Shown here: piece by piece, positions 60,870-64,000 of the stretch
How the letters are laid out: each line of letters starts with the position of its first letter
How positions within the stretch are numbered: the stretch's first letter is position 1
Source: Candidatus Sphingomonas colombiensis
Lineage (GTDB): Bacteria > Pseudomonadota > Alphaproteobacteria > Sphingomonadales > Sphingomonadaceae
Length of the DNA: 64,000 nt
NCBI GenBank assembly: GCA_029202845.1
Contig: CP119315.1
Coordinates: forward strand, 1,636,001 to 1,700,000
Direction: 5' to 3'
Notes under the pieces: model-generated
What the model was told of the DNA's origin: nothing
What the model saw: only the letters and a program-made list of their open reading frames with translations
Database searches by the model: none
Position numbers and translations under genes: made by a program

Positions 60870-63482
60870 ATGGAACTGAAGCGATATCAGCGCCGCGCGC
60901 TGGAGGCCCTGCGCCAATTTCTGAGCACGGCGCGGGTGAAATCGCCTGCGCAGGCCTATGCCGAAACCATCGCCAGGGCCGATCTGGGCAGTTATGCGCG
61001 GGGCGGCTATACCCCGGTGGAGGGGCTGGAGGGCACGCCGTACTGCTGTCTGCGCCTCCCCACCGGCGGCGGCAAGACGCTGCTGGCGGCGCACGCGATC
61101 AAGGTGGCGGCGGACTCCTATATGGATCGGCCCGTGGTGCCGGTGATCTGGCTGGTGCCGTCGAACGCCATTCAGGTGCAGACGCTGGACGCGCTCAAGC
61201 AGCCGCGCCACCCCTATCGCATCGCGCTGGAGGAAGCCTTTGGCGGAGCGGTGGCCGTGTTCGACATTGCCGAGCGGCGGCAAATCCGGCCCCGCGATTT
61301 TCTGGAAAAGACCGTGGTGATCGTCGCCACCTATCAGGCGTTCCGGGTGGAGGATAAGTCTGACCGCAACGTCTATGCCGACGACGAAAATCTGGAGGAT
61401 CATTTCCGCGACGCCCGCGCCGGCGAGGGGCTGGACGTGGTGGACAAGGGGCCACGCCGGGGCGAAATCGCGCTGTCCTTCGCCAATGTGTTGCACCGCC
61501 AGCGGCCGTTGATGATCCTCGACGAGGCGCACAATTTCATGACCGGGCTGTCGGGCGGCACGAAAGCGCGGCTCAATCCGTCGGCGATCATCGAATTGAC
61601 CGCGACGCCCAAGCCGCGCTCCAATGTCATCGCCGCCGCCACCGCCATGGAATTGAAGGCGGAGGACATGATCAAGATGCCGGTGCATCTGTCGCAGCAT
61701 GGCAGCTGGCAACAGGCGATCGCCCATGCCGTGCAGAACCGCGCCTGGCTCGCGGGCATCGCCGCGAAAGACCCGGCGGGAATCCGCCCGATCACGCTGT
61801 ATCAGGCGATGCCCGCCGCCGAAGGCAACGAGGCCACGGTTGATGCGGTGAAAGCGCATCTGATCGAGGTGGAGCGCATTCCCGAAGAGGCGATCGTGAT
61901 CGCCACCGGCGATCAGCGCGGGCTGGATGGCGTCAACCTGTTCGATGCCGCCTGCAAGGTGGAGCATGTCATCACCGTGCAGGCGCTGAAAGAGGGGTGG
62001 GATTGCTCCTATGCCTATGTGTTCTGCTCGCTCGCCAGCATCCGCGCGGCGGGCGCGGTGGAACAGTTGCTGGGCCGCGTGCTGCGAATGCCCTTTGCCA
62101 CCCGGCGCGCTTCCGAAGAGTTGAACCGGGCCTATGCCCATGTTTCCGAAGCGAGCTTCGCGGCGGCGGCCAACGGCTTGATGGACCGGCTAACCGAAAT
62201 GGGCTTCGACGAGCGCAGCGCGCGCGAGGCCATTCTGGAAATGCCCGAGCAATTCGCACTGGAGGGCGGGGATATCGGACCGCTCTACCGCGCGCCCGAG
62301 CCGGTGCGGCTGACGGTGCAGGAACGTCCCGATACGAGCGGCTGGAGTGTCGCGGCGCGGCAGGCGCTGCGCATGGCCGATGACGGGCAAGGCGCGGTGC
62401 TGGCGGTGATCGATTCCGGCGCCAGCGACGAGGTGAAGCGCGAGATCGGCAAGGCGATGGAAGCGCTCGCGCCCGGCGCGCGCGAGGCGGTGGAGCGCCA
62501 TATCGTCCAGGCCGAAGCGGCGAAGTCACCGGCCGCGCGCGGTGTGCCCTTCGCCGTGCCGCAACTGCAAATCGTCGTGCAGGGCGAACTCGATCTGGCT
62601 TACCCTGAATCGTTCATCGATCTGGCGGGCTGGGATTTGCTGTCGCAAGGCGCGGACCTGCCGGGCTTCAATGTCACCGAACAGCCCGACAGCTATGAAT
62701 TCGATATCGACGGCGACCGCCTCGTTTACAGCCATGTGGCGACGACGCTCGAACTGGCGCTGGACGGGGCGACGAACTGGAATGAGGCGGCGCTGGCCCG
62801 CTTTCTCGATCGGCAGACGCGGCAGGCGCATACGGGGCAGGAAACCTATCTCGAATATTGCCGGCGCGTTGTCGTCGCGCTGGTGCAGGACAGGGGCATT
62901 CCGCTGGCGGCGCTGGTGCGCGGCAAATATGCGCTCAAGCGCGCTGTCGTGGCGCGCGTGGCGCATCTGCGCGCGGAGACGGGCAAGCGCGGCGTTCAGC
63001 TATTCCTTGGCGGTATGGGCGTTCCTGAAGCCGCCGGCCCCATGCTGCACTATTTCGATCCGAACCGTTATGATGCCCGAAACCCCTATCAGGGCAGCTT
63101 CCGCTTCCAGAAGCATTATTATGCTGCGATCGGCGACCTGAAGGCACAGGGCGACGAATTCGAATGCGCCCAGGCGATCGACCGGCTGGGCGCGGTCAAG
63201 CATTGGGTGCGCAACGTCGATCGGACCTATGGCGCCTATCGGCTGCCGACGTCGACCGACTATTTCTACCCTGACTTTGTGGCCGAGCTGGAGGACGGGC
63301 GGCAATTGCTGATCGAGTACAAGGGCAGGCTGGATGAGGATTCAGCCGAGAAAGACAATATCGGCCGCAAGGCGGAAGAAACGAGCGGCGGCGGCCTGTT
63401 GTTCCTCATGGCCGTCAAGCGCGATGCCGCTGGCCGTGGCGTGACCGAACAAATCCTGCACAAGATCGGTGCGGGCAGATAG
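60870..63482 (+). CDS. res: Type III restriction endonuclease (Res), DEAD/DEAH helicase + nuclease
   Basis: An 870-aa restriction subunit. Helicase motifs: Walker A RLPTGGGKT (residues 62-70), DEAH (near 217), TATP (motif III, near 247), and the second RecA-like half with ALKEGWDCSYAYVF and EQLLGRVLRMP (motif VI). The C-terminus carries the nuclease: PDFVAELEDGRQLLIEYKG, an appropriate PD-(D/E)xK site near residues 801-816. Together with Mod it forms a complete type III system. The frame is intact, so the system is probably functional. ATG lies one base after the mod stop. Confidence 0.92.
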   Translation: MELKRYQRRALEALRQFLSTARVKSPAQAYAETIARADLGSYARGGYTPVEGLEGTPYCCLRLPTGGGKTLLAAHAIKVAADSYMDRPVVPVIWLVPSNAIQVQTLDALKQPRHPYRIALEEAFGGAVAVFDIAERRQIRPRDFLEKTVVIVATYQAFRVEDKSDRNVYADDENLEDHFRDARAGEGLDVVDKGPRRGEIALSFANVLHRQRPLMILDEAHNFMTGLSGGTKARLNPSAIIELTATPKPRSNVIAAATAMELKAEDMIKMPVHLSQHGSWQQAIAHAVQNRAWLAGIAAKDPAGIRPITLYQAMPAAEGNEATVDAVKAHLIEVERIPEEAIVIATGDQRGLDGVNLFDAACKVEHVITVQALKEGWDCSYAYVFCSLASIRAAGAVEQLLGRVLRMPFATRRASEELNRAYAHVSEASFAAAANGLMDRLTEMGFDERSAREAILEMPEQFALEGGDIGPLYRAPEPVRLTVQERPDTSGWSVAARQALRMADDGQGAVLAVIDSGASDEVKREIGKAMEALAPGAREAVERHIVQAEAAKSPAARGVPFAVPQLQIVVQGELDLAYPESFIDLAGWDLLSQGADLPGFNVTEQPDSYEFDIDGDRLVYSHVATTLELALDGATNWNEAALARFLDRQTRQAHTGQETYLEYCRRVVVALVQDRGIPLAALVRGKYALKRAVVARVAHLRAETGKRGVQLFLGGMGVPEAAGPMLHYFDPNRYDARNPYQGSFRFQKHYYAAIGDLKAQGDEFECAQAIDRLGAVKHWVRNVDRTYGAYRLPTSTDYFYPDFVAELEDGRQLLIEYKGRLDEDSAEKDNIGRKAEETSGGGLLFLMAVKRDAAGRGVTEQILHKIGAGR

Positions 63483-63545
63483 CCGCGATGGCTCAAGGCG
63501 CCGTGGTCGTTCTGGCGCCCCGCTGCGATCTGGCCGCTATTGTTC

Positions 63546-63583
63546 ACCCCCAACCGGCGCATCTGGGGGTATGATTGGGGGTA
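63546..63583. repeat. Right array of TGGGGGTA boxes
   Basis: ACCCCCA (63546-63552, inverse) precedes two direct copies of TGGGGGTA at 63564 and 63576, 12 bases apart. The last continues TGGGGGTATTTTGAAA, matching TGGGGGTATTTCGAAA at 54073 in 15 of 16 bases. This mirrors the left array and marks the right end of the element. Confidence 0.65.
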
Positions 63584-63638
63584 TTTTGAAATATCTCCCG
63601 CCCGTCAACCACTGAAATCAGCCATTTTCGACGGTCTT

Positions 63639-63656
63639 TTCGAGTGCGTCACCGCC
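63639..63656 (+). other. Candidate attR, degenerate copy of the tRNA-Val 3' end
   Basis: TTCGAGTGCGTCACCGCC matches the tRNA segment at 53925-53942 in 16 of 18 bases, in the same orientation, just beyond the right array. Direct repeats at true tRNA insertions are usually longer and exact, so this is tentative. Confidence 0.45.
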
Positions 63657-63678
63657 ATCGCGCCTGCCGGCGCGCGGA

Positions 63679-64000
63679 TCAGTGCCGAATCAACGCAACC
63701 AATTCGATGATCGTGCCGCGCGCGAAGGTCAGCAACGCGCCGCCGTAGATCGCCGCGCCCACCGCGACGAGCACCGCCAGATGAAATCCGGGCGCAAGCG
63801 GGGGCAGTTTCGCATCGACCAGCAGCACCGCCGCCGCCATCGCCGTGGCCGCGGCGAGCGGCGGTGCGATTGCCGCAGCCATTCGCGGGAAGCTCGCGCC
63901 GATTATGGGGAGGGAGCGCCAGCAGGTGAAGGCGAGATAGATCGGATAAGCGCAAATCCATGCCCATCCGAGCCCGATTGCATCCCAGCGCACCGCGATC
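63679..64000 (-). CDS. Polysaccharide flippase-like membrane protein, C-terminal part
   Basis: The frame ends with the stop at 63679 and is open to the end of the window, so only the C-terminal about 106 residues are visible. They include helices like the last ones of Wzx-type flippases: IAVRWDAIGLGWAWICAYPIYLAF (split: GLGWAWICAYPIYL), AAAIAPPLAAATAMAAAVLLV and LAVLVAVGAAIYGGALLTFA. It is the first chromosomal gene right of the island. The similarity is to the oligosaccharide flippase/lipopolysaccharide biosynthesis family, but with the fragment alone the call is moderate. Confidence 0.6.
   Translation of the reverse strand, partial: IAVRWDAIGLGWAWICAYPIYLAFTCWRSLPIIGASFPRMAAAIAPPLAAATAMAAAVLLVDAKLPPLAPGFHLAVLVAVGAAIYGGALLTFARGTIIELVALIRH

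Larger units (their letters stand above)
53925..63656. mobile_element. Integrative element at tRNA-Val carrying a type III R-M system
   Basis: The element runs from the 3' end of tRNA-Val to a degenerate copy of that end at 63639-63656. It begins with a tyrosine integrase pointing away from the tRNA, contains an AlpA/excisionase-like protein and a DUF3987 protein common on such islands, and ends after mod and res. TGGGGGTA boxes lie inside both ends. Chromosomal housekeeping genes resume outside. The right boundary is the less certain one, because the presumed attR matches at 16 of 18 bases only. Confidence 0.75.

Overview
The window is GC-rich chromosomal DNA from an alphaproteobacterium, most likely Sphingomonas or a close relative in the Sphingomonadaceae. 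The main indicators are a CcrM-type GANTC methyltransferase, a PEPxxW-sorted exported protein, an aa3-type cytochrome oxidase subunit IV next to a three-subunit transhydrogenase (pntAA/pntAB/pntB), a large TonB-dependent receptor, and a Pseudomonas-type long isocitrate lyase. Gene density is high and most genes sit in short operons or divergent regulator/target pairs.

Layout, left to right. 1-4.2 kb: the end of a glycine-rich protein, a small membrane protein, an OmpR-type two-component pair and L-serine dehydratase. 4.4-7.8 kb: isocitrate lyase, a 51-residue protein upstream of it, and a divergent RamB/ScfR-like regulator with a perfect 16-bp palindrome beside its start. 7.8-12.6 kb: a tripartite EmrAB-NodT efflux operon with a divergent MarR regulator. 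13.2-17.7 kb: a TonB-dependent receptor and a second two-component pair. 17.8-21.1 kb: a ferredoxin-reductase-like flavoprotein followed by the glutathione-dependent formaldehyde pathway. 21.1-27.6 kb: a cell-wall hydrolase, an amino-acid permease, and a DUF1275 / PYROXD2-like / Rieske oxygenase operon controlled by a divergent TetR regulator. 27.7-30.6 kb: copAB copper resistance. 30.6-36.5 kb: gyrB (disturbed by clustered one-base indels), a PEP-CTERM-like protein, an MFS transporter and recF. 36.6-44.3 kb: a Coq4-family protein, a dicarboxylate symporter, glmM, DUF2238, an amidohydrolase, DUF1272, a ThiD-VOC fusion and RNase HII. 44.3-53.8 kb: ccrM behind a leader packed with GANTC sites, folP, a HAD hydrolase, a sigma-54 activator, the cox IV/pnt operon and a winged-helix protein.

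53.9-63.66 kb is an integrative element inserted at the 3' end of tRNA-Val(TAC). It carries a frameshifted tyrosine integrase, an AlpA/excisionase-like protein, a DUF3987 protein, several unknown small proteins and a type III restriction-modification pair (Mod + Res). Arrays of TGGGGGTA boxes with the same 12-bp spacing lie near both ends. The window ends in the C-terminal part of a polysaccharide flippase-like protein on the minus strand.

The points most worth a second look are the GANTC cluster in front of ccrM; the island with its low-GC mosaic Mod specificity region, duplicated mod 5' end and unknown proteins; a 145-bp palindromic element that supplies the TAG stop codons of two convergent genes; and the gyrB indel cluster, which looks like a sequence-quality problem. 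No rRNA genes, CRISPR arrays or complete insertion sequences were seen.
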